Positions 35,497 to 45,130 of a stretch of 64,000 nt of DNA are shown here, one piece after another. Each line of letters begins with the position of its first letter. Positions within the stretch are counted from its first letter, which is position 1. The notes beneath the pieces were generated by a model. The model searched no databases, was not told where the DNA came from, and was given only the letters and a program-made list of their open reading frames with translations. The DNA comes from Acidobacteriaceae bacterium KBS 146 (GTDB lineage Bacteria; Acidobacteriota; Terriglobia; Terriglobales; Acidobacteriaceae), in assembly GCA_000688615.1 (NCBI GenBank), contig JHVA01000001.1, positions 1,798,001-1,862,000 on the forward strand. The letters run 5' to 3'. The translations under genes and the position numbers were made by a program.

Positions 35497-38400
35497 TCAG
35501 AAGTAGAGCTTTCCTCCAAGTTCAACAGTCCGAGCCTGATTAACCTGTTGCAGCGTAACAGCGCCAAAGTTGGAGCTGGTCGGGTTCGTATTGGGTGCTC
35601 CAAAGCGCGGGTGGTTCAGTGCATTGAAGGCATCGAGACGCAGCTGGAACCGCGTGCTCTGCGTGAAGGAGAAGTTCTTGTACAAGCCCATCACCAGTTC
35701 GCTGACTCCCTGCTGCCGGATGTTGCCCCACCGGGTGGCATAGTTGCGGACATACGTGGCAAAGTCCTGGTAGACGCCATACCGAATGGTGTCGTTGGCC
35801 GGCGGCCTGTAGCTGGCCCCGGGGAGAGACTGCACGCCGGTCCACCCCGGATAAGTCGAAATATCTGTATTCGCAGTCGGAAACGCGACGAACTGATTCG
35901 TATCGAACCATCTGCCCAGCGTCCGCTGTTTTTTATCCAGCGCGGCAGACTGGCCGCTGTAGAAGGAATCCGTCGAGAAGACGACGGGAACGCCGGAGCT
36001 GGCGGAGTAATTTCCCGTAATCTCCCACCCTCCCACAAGCAGGTCCACCGGGCGCGACAGACTAGCTCCCCATCGCCGCCCGCGACCGAAGGGAAGATCC
36101 CATATCCCGGTAATCGCAAGAACATACGGCCGGTCTTCGCCGCCGAGTTTGTGCTCGATCTTATGTCCAGCAATCTGCGGACCAAGAAACGAAGTATCTT
36201 CAAACAGCTTTGACCACGTGAATGCAGCAATCAGCGAGAGACCGTTGTTGTAGCGCCGCTCGATCTTGGTCTGCAGCGCATCATAGCCATTCTTGCCCGT
36301 GGGACGGTTCTGCGTGATGTTGTTACTACTGCCGCTCGTCAGAATCGGAATAGGATTCAGCAACTGATTCAGCGCAACATTCTTGCTGCTGGCAATGGTT
36401 CCCGTTACGCCGGCAAGCTGATAGAAGGGATTGGGCACCAGCGTGTTCCACGGCAAAATATCCCCGGGGCGACCCTTGGAATCGAACACCGGCTGCTGAA
36501 GTTGCTTCCAAAGATCGTAGCTGGGAAGGTTCTCATTCCAGCTCCAGGGAATGTTGTAGGTCTTGTTGTGCGAGTAGCCGATCTCGAAGAGCCACTGCCC
36601 ATACTGCTGTTGCAGGTGCAAGGAATATTCCCACGAGTACATGCGATTGAGATTCGGATCGTCCCAGTTGGAGATACTCTGCCCGAGGTTTGTCAACGCG
36701 CCAAGCGATGCTCCTGTAGGCGCCAGCACGCCGCTCTTAAAAGGATTCGAGAGCGTGTCGTATGGAGTGAAGTTGTTGTCCTGCGTCGTAATGAGCGAAG
36801 TCGTGCGCGAAAATCCGTTCTGGCCGCCGGTCACAAAGCTCGCCTGGGTAAAACGTCCGAAGCCTCCACGAATCACGCTGTTAGGCGCAAGCCTGTAAGC
36901 GAATCCAGCGCGAGGTTGCCACTCATGATAGTCAGTATTCACCGGCGTGCGAGGAACACCGTCTACCCCTGCAAACAGCTGGGCCCCGGGCACCTTGAAG
37001 GCTGAGCCAGGCAGAAGCTGCGAAAGCAGCTGCACGCCGGAATTCGACTGCGACGAAGCCAGAATCCGCGTGTAGGCTGCCTGCGCTGAAGGACTGATGG
37101 GGTTCAGCACGTTCGGATCATAGCGATCGGTCAGACGGTTGAAACGCTCCGTGACAGGCTGCTCCAGGTCCCAGCGCAACCCCAGGTTCAAAGTGAGGTT
37201 CGTCGTAAGACGCCAGTCGTCCTGGAAGAACCCGGCGAGGTAATGCTGCGAGTAAAAAGCCGACGCATTCGTTGGCACGTTCCCGCCGGAAGGAAGTCCC
37301 AGCAGAAACGACGCAAAGGTGCTTCCGTTGCCGGTCCCGCCAGTGACGATCGCGTTCTGTCGCGTCCACACATTGCTGAAGTCGAACTCGCCCTGATTGC
37401 CGATGTTCGCAGTGGCCTGTTGAATGACCCAGACCCCCCGCCAAAGCGGAAGGTGTGGGTCTTGTAGGTCTGCGTAACCGTAGCTCCCCACGTGTGATTG
37501 GTATTGAAGCTGTTGGAGCCTGCGTTGGTGGTTCCAAAGTCGCCCGCAATGCCTTTGATATACGGAAACGACGGTTTCACCAGCTGCGATGCGAAGCCCG
37601 GCGCAAACCCGAGCTTCGTCAGATCAAATCCTGCACCAAGATCTGCAGAAGGTTGTTCAAAGCGGTTGAAGGTGTAGTGCATCGAGAGGACACGGCTGTC
37701 GCTTATCGTCCAGACATGATCGAATCCGAACCTCCAGGCAACTCGTTCCAGTCTGTTGCCGCTCGCGATGTTGTTGAAGTCGTTGCCCGACACTTCGGTG
37801 AGGTGATTCCAGCTGCCCGTAACAAAACTGTGCTGCGCATTGTTCCAGTTCTGATCGACACGCGCCGAGATGACAGGAAAGGTGTCAGAGCGAACAGCCG
37901 ACGACACAAAGTTGTTGGAGGTATTCGAGGTGCCGTCGCCCGCCGCATTGGGAAGAGGAATGTACGCGAGAATGTTCTTCGCGATGGGGTCCATCAGACT
38001 CGATGGTATGGCTGCATCGTTGAAGATCTTGCGATTGCCCTTGGAATCCACCTGAAACGGGTTGTAGATCAGGATGGGATAGACGACACGATTGCCGTTG
38101 ACGAGCTGTGTCGTAAATGACTTGCTGAAGTCGCCCTGGCGCTCGAGCGCGGTAGGAACCGAGAATGTCGACGGCATCGGGTTGGTGTTGATGCTCTTGT
38201 CGAACGCGACAAAGAAGAAGGTTCGGTCCGTACCCTTGTAAACCTTCGGTATCCAGAGTGGCCCACCAAAGGCCCCGCCGAACTGGTTGAAGTGGACAGA
38301 CGGTGTCTTCAGGCCGATAAGGTTGTTCTGGTACAGGTTCGCGTTCAGGAAGTTGTTCTGGTTGTACTCGTACAGAACACCGTGGTATCGCTTGCCTCCG

Positions 38401-39170
38401 GCACGGGTCTGCATGTTGATCGTCGCTCCTGCTTGACGGCCGATCGAAGCGTCATAGGCGTTCGTTTGAACGCGGAACTCCTGCACGCTGTCCATGGGAG
38501 GAATAAAAGAGATGTCCCCGCCGGTCTTGGTGTTGGGCATGCCATCGAGCTGGAAATTATTGGACTGGGTCACGTTGCGGCCGCCGTTCGCCGTGAACTG
38601 GGACGCTCCATCATTCGACCAGCCGCGAACCACATTCGAGCCCTGATCGCGCTGCACGACTCCGGGTGCAAGAGTAGCGAACAGAGTCGGAACGTGCGAC
38701 TGCGAGGGAAGGTCTTCCAGCTCGCGCTGTGTAACAACGGTTCCCGACGTCGCCGCGGTCGTATCGATGAGTGGTGTGTCCGAAGAGACGGTAACGGTCT
38801 GCGATTCCGAACCGACACTCATCTGGATGTCGAACTGCTTCACATCGGCAGCCTGCAGTGTCACGTTCGCGCGTTGCTCACCGCGAAATCCGGGAGACTC
38901 GATGCGGAACGAATAGTTGCCGGGAAGCAGCGCCTGCACTTGCCAAAGGCCGCGGTTGTTAGTAACAGTCGCTCGTTTGACGTTGGTGTCTTTGGAGAGG
39001 ACCGTGACGGCAGCTCCCGGGATGATCGCTCCCTCCGGATCAGTGACGCGGCCGCCAAGGGTAGCGCGAACGTCCTGCGCGAAGACAGTGCAGCCGAACG
39101 GCAAAGGAAGGAGGAGAACGAGGAATGAGAAAAACAGAAATGACTTGAACTGCCGTGTGAAACTCTGCAT
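35497..39170 (-). pseudogene. Oar-like TonB-dependent outer-membrane receptor, split by a frameshift
   Basis: Two adjacent frames make one receptor of about 1,200 residues. The first (39170 down to the G tract) has a signal peptide (to VFAQ), a carboxypeptidase-regulatory domain (RATLGGRVTDPEGAIIPGAAVTV) and a plug (SGTVVTQRELEDLPSQS, FQLDGMPNTKTGGDISFIPP). The second holds barrel strands ending ARTVELGGKLYF. They meet at G6 (37434-37439, minus strand): reading through six G gives FGGGSGS, but seven would give FGGGVWVIQQ and continue the barrel. So one base is missing relative to an intact gene. It could be a sequencing error, a true pseudogene, or a phase-variable tract. Oar-like proteins of Terriglobia are abundant and their ligands are largely unknown. 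Confidence 0.85.
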
Positions 39171-39743
39171 GGGCTACGGCCTCGCGAAGTGAAGCAGGAT
39201 TTAGTGCTAAGTACGAACCATCTTTTTCGAGCAGAGAATAAATAAATCGATGAGCATGCTTTGTCAAAGCAGAGACATCGATCGTGCTGTTTTCTTAGCG
39301 CCCGCACACACAGGAAATCGCGAAACCTTCAGTCTGAAAGCGCTAACTTTAAATCTGAAATATTTTCTGCGATTGATCCATGCATACAACTCCGCCCTGG
39401 CGCCGCATGGGTCATTCGACGATCTAACCGGAAGCAGAGCTGCGCTTCGTCGTCTCACGTTCGTGGATCGAATTAACTTCGCGCCAACTTCGTCAGTGCG
39501 AATTCAGTTCCTGTTCTTCTCATATTGCTCTCGTGGTTAACCCGCCAACCCTCCACCGCATCCAAACCCATGACGGAGAGTGAAAGCTCGCTCTCCGCAG
39601 GCCGAAGATCGACTCGCCTCTTCCGTGACACTCCGGAACGAGAGCAACGCTACCCCCAATCGAACGAGGCATTGGGCATCTTGATTGAGGCACACTCGCG
39701 TGCCTCGCAAACTCGCGCCCCGGCGCAGAAGAAAGGCTTCTCC
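39171..39743. other. Gene-free upstream region of the TonB receptor
   Basis: No convincing gene in 573 bases. It is AT-richer next to the receptor start and includes a cre-like operator at 39335-39348. The remainder, nearer the alcohol dehydrogenase, shows no recognisable structure. Short open frames here have no codon bias and no homologous pattern. Confidence 0.5.
39335..39348. promoter_or_regulatory. cre-/LacI-type operator, candidate
   Basis: TGAAAGCGCTAACT fits the degenerate CcpA/LacI-family operator pattern TGWAARCGYTWNCW at every position. It is 165 bases upstream of the TonB-receptor start. LacI-type regulators often control sugar-receptor genes, but no regulator gene is in the window. 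Confidence 0.35.
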
Positions 39744-40886
39744 ATGAAAGCTCTCGTCTATCACGGCCCCCGCAAAGTCAGTGTCGATAACGTCCCCGAC
39801 GCGAAGATTGAAAGGCCCACGGATGCCATCATCCGGCTAACCGTCACTAACATCTGCGGTTCCGATCTGCACATGTACGAAGGCCGCACCAGTGTTGCAG
39901 AAGGTACCGTCTTCGGGCATGAAAACATGGGCGAGGTCGTTGAAGTAGGCCCCGCCGTCACCGCCGTCAAAAAGGGAGACATGGTGGTTCTCCCCTTCAA
40001 CATCGCATGCGGCTTCTGCGAGAACTGCGAGCGCGGTTTTACCGGCTTCTGCCTGACCTGCGCACCTAAGGGCTCTGCCGGTGCAGCCTACGGATACGCC
40101 GATATGGGGCCCTACCGCGGCGGCCAGGCCGAGTATCTTCGCGTTCCCTATGCCGACTTCAACTGTCTCGTTCTTCCCGAAGACGCCGAAGAAAAGGAGC
40201 GCGACTACACGATGCTCTCCGACATCTTCCCCACCGGCTGGCACTCCACTCGTCTCGCCCAACTATCTCCAGGAGACTCCGTAGTCATCTACGGCGCAGG
40301 CCCCGTTGGATTGATGGCTGCTATGTCCGCTCGCATCCAGGGAGCAAGTAGGATTTTTGTCATCGATCACAAAGAAGATCGGCTCGCCCTCGCCGAAGCG
40401 ATCGGAGCCACACCCGTCGATTCCAGCAACGGCACCGAAACCAGGGAGATCCTCGATTTGACCGGTGGCAAAGGAGCCGACTGTGGCTGTGAATGCGTCG
40501 GCTACCAATGCCACAACTCTGCCGGCAAGGAGGTCCCAAACATGACCATGAATGCCCTCGTCGAAACGGTCAAGCCAACGGGCCTCATCGGTTGCGTCGG
40601 CGTCTTCGTCCCCAGGGATCCCAATGCCTCTGACAGCCTCGCGAAGAAAGGGGAGATCGCCTTCGACTTCGGCAAATTCTGGTCAAAGGGGATGCGACTC
40701 GGTACAGGGCAAGCCAATGTCAAAGCCTATAACCGCAAGCTTCGCGACCTGATCCACTGGGGAAAGGCGAATCCATCTGTGATCGTCTCCCACGAGCTCT
40801 CTCTCGATCAGGCTCCAGACGCCTACAAACACTTCGATCAACGTGACGACGGCTGGACCAAAGTCATCCTCCGCCCCGCTGCCTGA
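39744..40886 (+). CDS. Zinc-dependent alcohol dehydrogenase (formaldehyde dehydrogenase-like)
   Basis: The 380-residue MDR enzyme starts MKALVYHGPRKVSVDNVPDAKIERP. Catalytic zinc ligands: CGSDLHMYEG and GHENMGEVV. The structural zinc loop has Cys in CGFCENCERGFTGFC. The NAD domain has VVIYGAGPVGLMAAM and FVIDHKEDRLALAEAIGA. The region CGCECVGYQCHNSAGKEVPNMTMNALVETV resembles glutathione-independent formaldehyde dehydrogenase (FdhA, a dismutase). So an aldehyde- or formaldehyde-handling role is likely. AAAGG lies before the ATG. A hairpin follows the stop. Confidence 0.85.
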   Translation: MKALVYHGPRKVSVDNVPDAKIERPTDAIIRLTVTNICGSDLHMYEGRTSVAEGTVFGHENMGEVVEVGPAVTAVKKGDMVVLPFNIACGFCENCERGFTGFCLTCAPKGSAGAAYGYADMGPYRGGQAEYLRVPYADFNCLVLPEDAEEKERDYTMLSDIFPTGWHSTRLAQLSPGDSVVIYGAGPVGLMAAMSARIQGASRIFVIDHKEDRLALAEAIGATPVDSSNGTETREILDLTGGKGADCGCECVGYQCHNSAGKEVPNMTMNALVETVKPTGLIGCVGVFVPRDPNASDSLAKKGEIAFDFGKFWSKGMRLGTGQANVKAYNRKLRDLIHWGKANPSVIVSHELSLDQAPDAYKHFDQRDDGWTKVILRPAA

Positions 40887-40911
40887 GCTCGAATTCGCAA
40901 CGCCGCCAATC

Positions 40912-40951
40912 CGGAGATTCCCAGCGAGCCCTTCGTTGTGGAATCTCCGGC
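40912..40951 (+). terminator. Terminator-like hairpin after the alcohol dehydrogenase
   Basis: CCGGAGATTCC (40912-40922) and GGAATCTCCGG (40941-40951) pair perfectly around 18 bases, 26 bases after the stop. The T-run after it is poor (GCTGATTGAC), so efficiency is uncertain. Confidence 0.5.
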
Positions 40952-41126
40952 TGATTGACGTATCCGCGTTGACCGGTCTATTTCTTGTCAAGCCAGCAAT
41001 GGACCTAAACGCAACAAAGGAAGAGAAATAACTCTTGCCGATCTACCCCCATCACTTTTCTATACTGGAATTAGCGGTGATCGAAATCGGCCTGGCGAAT
41101 CTCTATCCCGTTATCTCCTTTCAATC

Positions 41127-41222
41127 GAAGACTTTGCGTGCAGGTTCCCGCCAAAATAAAGACTTTTGGCAAAATTTAGACACGAAGTCCAGACTTAAGT
41201 CTCATTGATGGAAGACTTTGCG
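41127..41222 (+). repeat. Two direct repeats upstream of mnmA
   Basis: GAAGACTTTGCG occurs at 41127-41138 and 41211-41222, 84 bases apart. A related AAAGACTTTT lies between them. The spacing is a whole number of B-DNA turns (8 x 10.5). Possible regulator half-sites, unproven. Confidence 0.4.
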
Positions 41223-41274
41223 CGAAAATAGCCGGGGGTGGGTCACGCCACAGAAGCGTGAGAAAATAGGGAAG

Positions 41275-42399
41275 ATGCCATCTGAGCTCAACAACACGAT
41301 CGCAGTCGCCATGTCCGGCGGTGTCGACTCCTCGACCGTCGCGGCCATCCTGCGCTCAGAAGGCCATCAGCTCGTAGGCCTCACCCTCCAGCTATGGAAC
41401 CAGCGTCGTCTCGCCGGTCACGAGGGCATGCCGGAGTCCGTTCAGGGGCGGTGCTGCTCCCTCGACGACGTCTATGACGCCCGCTCCGTCGCCGAACAGC
41501 TCGGGATTCCTTACTACGTCGTCAACCAGCAGGAGCGCTTTGAAGCCGACGTCGTTCGTCCCTTCGTGGATGAGTATCTTCACGGTCGCACTCCGATTCC
41601 TTGCACCCTCTGCAACAATCATCTGAAGTTCGACCAGCTGCTGCTCACTGCGCGACAGATCGGCGCCGACCGCATCGCCACCGGACACTATGCGCGCAAC
41701 CATTTTGATCCGCAGCGTAACCGCTGGATCCTTGCCCGCCCCGCCGACACGACAAAGGATCAGACCTACTTCCTCTTCGGCCTTACGCAGGAACAGCTCT
41801 CCCGCACACTCTTCCCTCTCGGAGAGATGCAGAAGCCCGCAGTCCGCCAGATCGCTCAGGACTCCGGCCTGTATGTCGCGCAAAAGCCGGACTCACAGGA
41901 GATCTGCTTCATTCCCGGCGGCGACTACAGCACCTTTCTCAAGGCTTACCTTGAAGAGCAGAACGAGCCGATGCCCGACCTTTCAGGAGAGCTCGTCACG
42001 ACCTCAGGCGAAGTGATCGGCCATCATCAGGGAACTCACAGCTTCACCGTCGGTCAGCGCAAGGGCCTCGGCCTTAGCTCACCGAACCCGCTGTACGTTC
42101 TCGCAATTCATCCTGACTCGCATCGAGTAACCGTCGGCGCCGACGAAGAACTCCTCTCGCGCGAACTCACCGCCAATCGTCTGAACTGGATCTCAATTCA
42201 AGACCTCGCTGAAGGAGAAGAGCTTCGTGTGACCGCGAAGATTCGCCACCGGCACACACCGGCCCCTGCCACCCTCACGGGGGGCAAGGATGATCTCGTT
42301 CATGCGATCTTTGACGATCCACAGCGAGCCATCACACCAGGACAGTCGGTGGTCTTCTATCAAGGGGATGAGGTCGTCGGCGGAGGCTGGATTCTCTAA
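41275..42399 (+). CDS. mnmA: tRNA-specific 2-thiouridylase MnmA
   Basis: The 374-residue MnmA adds sulfur to U34 of Lys/Glu/Gln tRNAs. P-loop AMSGGVDSSTVAAIL binds ATP. The two catalytic Cys lie in PCTLCNNHLKFDQL (C113 the probable nucleophile) and QEICFIPGGDYSTF. GHYARNH, KDQTYFLFGLTQEQL and HSFTVGQRKGLGL are also standard. The ATG at 41275 fits family starts and has AGGGAAG upstream; the frame is open 19 codons earlier through the direct repeat but without family character. Sulfur would come via IscS/SufS relays, none encoded nearby. Confidence 0.95.
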   Translation: MPSELNNTIAVAMSGGVDSSTVAAILRSEGHQLVGLTLQLWNQRRLAGHEGMPESVQGRCCSLDDVYDARSVAEQLGIPYYVVNQQERFEADVVRPFVDEYLHGRTPIPCTLCNNHLKFDQLLLTARQIGADRIATGHYARNHFDPQRNRWILARPADTTKDQTYFLFGLTQEQLSRTLFPLGEMQKPAVRQIAQDSGLYVAQKPDSQEICFIPGGDYSTFLKAYLEEQNEPMPDLSGELVTTSGEVIGHHQGTHSFTVGQRKGLGLSSPNPLYVLAIHPDSHRVTVGADEELLSRELTANRLNWISIQDLAEGEELRVTAKIRHRHTPAPATLTGGKDDLVHAIFDDPQRAITPGQSVVFYQGDEVVGGGWIL

Positions 42400-42417
42400 C
42401 TTGCAGCGCAAAGACGA

Positions 42418-43011
42418 CTACTCGCGGTACTGCTTCGCCCCTGAGCTGAAGGGATTGCCATTGTCCGCTGCATCGACCTCGGGATAATCCGTCCGCCGCG
42501 GCTGACGGCGTCCGACCAATACATCGACGCCCGCTCTGATGCCATTCATGATGCCGTGAAACTCGCGCACCGGCACCGAAACAGTCTTCTGCACTGACGC
42601 GGCGATTCCAGCAGTCGTATCGAGAACCGACGTAACCATGTCGTCGACGCGTGCCGTCTGCGCCCTAGCCCGCTGGTTCACTTCCGAGATCGTCACATCG
42701 AAATCAGCCGCCTTCGACCGAACGACGTGACTGGTCTCCACCAGATTCTCAGTGATTATTCTGAATTTTGGCTGCAGCTCCTGAACCATACTCTGAGCCC
42801 CATCAATGACCGGCAGAGCCTTCGCTCGAACCTCTTCGGCGATTAACAGCAGCTGCTTTCTTGTTTTGGCAGCTCCAAGCGCCGCAACAATCACAACGAT
42901 CGCCTGCGCTACCATCGCAAACGCAACCATGGCGACAAAGAACATCAACAACCGCGAATTCCCGGAGGAAATGGATCCTGGATCCTCGAGCCACATCGCA
43001 AAGATCATCAT
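42418..43011 (-). CDS. Single-span membrane protein, DUF948-like, unknown function
   Basis: The 197-residue protein has a transmembrane helix at about 18-45 (LLMFFVAMVAFAMVAQAIVVIV in it) and then a long predicted coiled-coil to about 150. Repeated Val/Ala/Glu heptads occur (IAEEVRAKALPVIDGAQSMVQELQ; ENLVETSHVVRSKAADFDV). This is the layout of DUF948 general-stress membrane proteins. The start at 43011 has GAGAGAGG upstream. The tail is polar and Pro/Arg-rich (GRRQPRRTDYPEV). Its partner YtxH-like gene lies just upstream on the same strand, behind a terminator, a pairing often seen in Gram-positives too. Confidence 0.6.
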   Translation of the reverse strand: MMIFAMWLEDPGSISSGNSRLLMFFVAMVAFAMVAQAIVVIVAALGAAKTRKQLLLIAEEVRAKALPVIDGAQSMVQELQPKFRIITENLVETSHVVRSKAADFDVTISEVNQRARAQTARVDDMVTSVLDTTAGIAASVQKTVSVPVREFHGIMNGIRAGVDVLVGRRQPRRTDYPEVDAADNGNPFSSGAKQYRE

Positions 43012-43049
43012 GTAGCCTCTCTCATGAGCCACACCAAAATACTAGAAAT

Positions 43050-43079
43050 GGGGCCGATCAGGTCGTGCTGGTCGGCCCC
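43050..43079 (-). terminator. Terminator after the YtxH-like gene
   Basis: GGGGCCGATCAG/CTGGTCGGCCCC (43050-43061 and 43068-43079) forms a 12-bp stem with one wobble around GTCGTG. It is followed on the minus strand by CATTTCTAGTATTTTGG, 12 bases after the stop. Confidence 0.75.
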
Positions 43080-43090
43080 ACGCAGAGTTT

Positions 43091-43480
43091 CTACGACGAA
43101 GGCTCGTTGGTAGAGCTGACATAAGCCTGCTTGCCCGCCTCAACCGCCGCCGTCACTTTGTTCTGCTGGTCCTGAACAAGATTTTTGCCTTTCTCTACAT
43201 ATTCAGACCATTGAGTGCGTCCGCGGTCGTAATACTCCTTACCGCGATCGACGTACTCGTGAACCTGCTGCCGGCCCTGTTCGGCGAACTCCGTGGCCCG
43301 CTCCCGCCCTTCGGCGGCATACTGTGCGGCTCGCTCTTTGGCGTCCATTGCAGATGCCAACAGCTCGTCCCGGGTCTCCCGGCCTGACTTCGGCGCGTAA
43401 AGAACACCAACCAGAGCTCCGATGCCGAGACCTGCGAGAAACCATCCCAATCCACTTGCGCCGTTGTCGTTATCTGACAT
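43091..43480 (-). CDS. YtxH-like (gas-vesicle-protein-related) membrane protein
   Basis: The 129-residue protein has an N-terminal glycine-rich helix (GLGWFLAGLGIGALVGVLYAPKSG), the YtxH signature with A-P-K-S-G-x-E-T-R. A long amphipathic, Glu/Lys/Gln-rich helix follows, with repeated EYVDRGKEYYDRGRTQWSEYVEKG-type units that may bind membranes or polymer surfaces. YtxH proteins are general-stress or envelope-stability proteins in many bacteria. The site GGAGAGAGG precedes the ATG. The next gene downstream is DUF948-like, so the two are a probable stress-envelope pair. Confidence 0.7.
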   Translation of the reverse strand: MSDNDNGASGLGWFLAGLGIGALVGVLYAPKSGRETRDELLASAMDAKERAAQYAAEGRERATEFAEQGRQQVHEYVDRGKEYYDRGRTQWSEYVEKGKNLVQDQQNKVTAAVEAGKQAYVSSTNEPSS

Positions 43481-43863
43481 TGCCTCTCTCCTCTTTGCTT
43501 TTGGACTTCAGGTACCGGATTCCGATCAGGCTTATCTCCACCCCATCGCTTATTGCTATCCCAATAACTCCGCAGGTTTGAACAGTTTAGCTGCGGAACT
43601 ATAAATTGGCCAGTCTCGGAGTCCGCGATAGCTCTAGCCTTGTTTCGCCATCCGCGCCGTCTTACGAGTGGATGCCCTCTCTTCCCGTCGGGTTGCGCGA
43701 CACAAGTATCGCGGTGGCGGAAGCTCGTCTGTTCTCCCTTCTCGGACCCTGGACCATTCAAATCAAACGTTCCCAACTTTTTCTTCCCGTTCGCGAGTCA
43801 CCTGCGTTGATATAGAGTCTTTGTCAGTAGCAAAGCCTTCTTTGCGCGAAAGAGATAGATTTG
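43481..43863. other. Divergent promoter region, no gene
   Basis: 383 bases between the YtxH-like gene and the BON-domain gene. No gene is supported. GGAAC at 43,594 with TCGGA 16 bases on is a weak ECF-sigma-like pattern reading toward the BON gene. I see no strong sigma-70 element. Confidence 0.4.
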
Positions 43864-44985
43864 ATGAACATCGACAATATTCGTTTCTCGCCACGCAACA
43901 TCGCCTTAGCAGCTCTTCTTTCGGTAGGTCTTGGCCTTGCCGGCTGCAAGAGCAATACACCGGAGGCTCCCGTTGCCGATGATGCGAGCCTGACAAAAGA
44001 GATTCAAGGCCGCCTGTCTTCCGATGGAGCCCTTGCGTCCGAGCCAATCCAGGTTGGCGTTCAGAATGGAATCGTCACTCTCAATGGAAATGTTAGCAAT
44101 GAGGCTGCGCGTTCCCTAGCTGCCGCGGATGTCGCTCAGGTTGCCGGCATCAAGACCGTCGTAAACAACCTGTCGGTCCAGGCCCCGGTTGCTCCCGTCG
44201 CAGTAGCACCGCCTCCGGCACCGGCACCCGAGCCCAAGTCAAAAAGGGCGAGTGCTCCTGTTGAGAAGCGGCGTCCCGCTCCCATTGAGCGACCTCAGGT
44301 AGCCGAGACTGCGCCTCCGCCTCAGCCAGCACCGGCTCCTCTAGCTGCCCCTGCACCGGCTCCGCCGCCAGCTCCGGCCTTCCGCACAGTAACAATTCCT
44401 TCCGGAACCACCGTTCCGATTCGCATTACCCAGACACTTGATAGCGCCTCTGCACAGCAGGGACAGACCTTCTCGGGTACCGTCGCCACCGACATCATGG
44501 CCGATGGCCTCGTCGCCATCCGGCAAGGAACCGGTGTCAGCGGACGAGTTACAGCAGTCCAGGAAGCTGCTCACTACAAGGGAAGCTCTTTGCTCTCCGT
44601 GGAACTGGTCAGCATCAATCGCCACGGGGATTCTCTCTCGGTGTCGACCGAGCCCTATACCGTGCAGGGCAAGGGACGCGGCAAGAACACAGCTGCCAAA
44701 GTAGGTGGCGGCGCAGCCATTGGAGCGATCATCGGAGCCATCGCGGGAGGGGGTAAAGGTGCTGCCATCGGTTCGGCTGCCGGCGCGGGCGTAGGCGCAG
44801 GTGCAAACACAATCACCCGAGGCGAACAGGTTCAGATTCCGTCCGAGAGCCTGATCAACTTTTCGCTCACAAATACCGTCACCGTAAGGGTCCCAACCTC
44901 GGACACCCTCAGCACGCAGGGCAACCATCAACGTCGTCGGCCGATCAACTCGTCCGACACCACCGGGCAGGATCAACCACAGTAA
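43864..44985 (+). CDS. BON-domain lipoprotein with Pro/Ala linker and glycine-zipper C-terminus
   Basis: The 374-residue protein is an envelope lipoprotein: signal with lipobox LAGC (Cys28), a BON domain at about 40-105 ([21 protein letters not shown] ... [35 protein letters not shown]), then a long Pro/Ala-rich spacer (to about 175). A beta-rich domain follows ([23 protein letters not shown]), and a glycine zipper ([29 protein letters not shown]) at about 280-315. BON domains bind phospholipid or carry osmotic/envelope stability roles. A TTG at 43861 is possible, but the ATG is preferred. A clear terminator follows. Confidence 0.8.
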   Translation: MNIDNIRFSPRNIALAALLSVGLGLAGCKSNTPEAPVADDASLTKEIQGRLSSDGALASEPIQVGVQNGIVTLNGNVSNEAARSLAAADVAQVAGIKTVVNNLSVQAPVAPVAVAPPPAPAPEPKSKRASAPVEKRRPAPIERPQVAETAPPPQPAPAPLAAPAPAPPPAPAFRTVTIPSGTTVPIRITQTLDSASAQQGQTFSGTVATDIMADGLVAIRQGTGVSGRVTAVQEAAHYKGSSLLSVELVSINRHGDSLSVSTEPYTVQGKGRGKNTAAKVGGGAAIGAIIGAIAGGGKGAAIGSAAGAGVGAGANTITRGEQVQIPSESLINFSLTNTVTVRVPTSDTLSTQGNHQRRRPINSSDTTGQDQPQ

Positions 44986-45023
44986 CCAGCGTCTTGTTTT
45001 CAGCATCCTAGCGTATTAGCAAG

Positions 45024-45056
45024 AGCGGGCCTCTCTCAATTTGAGGCCCGCTTTTA
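45024..45056 (+). terminator. Rho-independent terminator after the BON gene
   Basis: AGCGGGCCTC (45024-45033) and GAGGCCCGCT (45043-45052) pair perfectly around TCTCAATTT, followed by TTTACG. Confidence 0.88.
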
Positions 45057-45130
45057 CGCTTTGTATTTGTTCTCTGGAGTAGACTCTATTTCTTCAGCCA
45101 GCGAACCTGAGCGAACGGATCACACGTCCA

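Larger units (their letters stand above)
40887..41274. other. Gene-free region between alcohol dehydrogenase and mnmA
   Basis: 388 bases with no convincing gene. It holds the hairpin at 40912-40951, a direct repeat (41127-41138 and 41211-41222), and presumably the mnmA promoter. TATACT at about 41,059 could serve as a -10, but no matching -35 stands out. Confidence 0.5.

Noticed and set aside
39250..39540. Short open frame in the region upstream of the TonB receptor
   Set aside because: No ribosome site, no codon bias, mixed composition; treated as intergenic.
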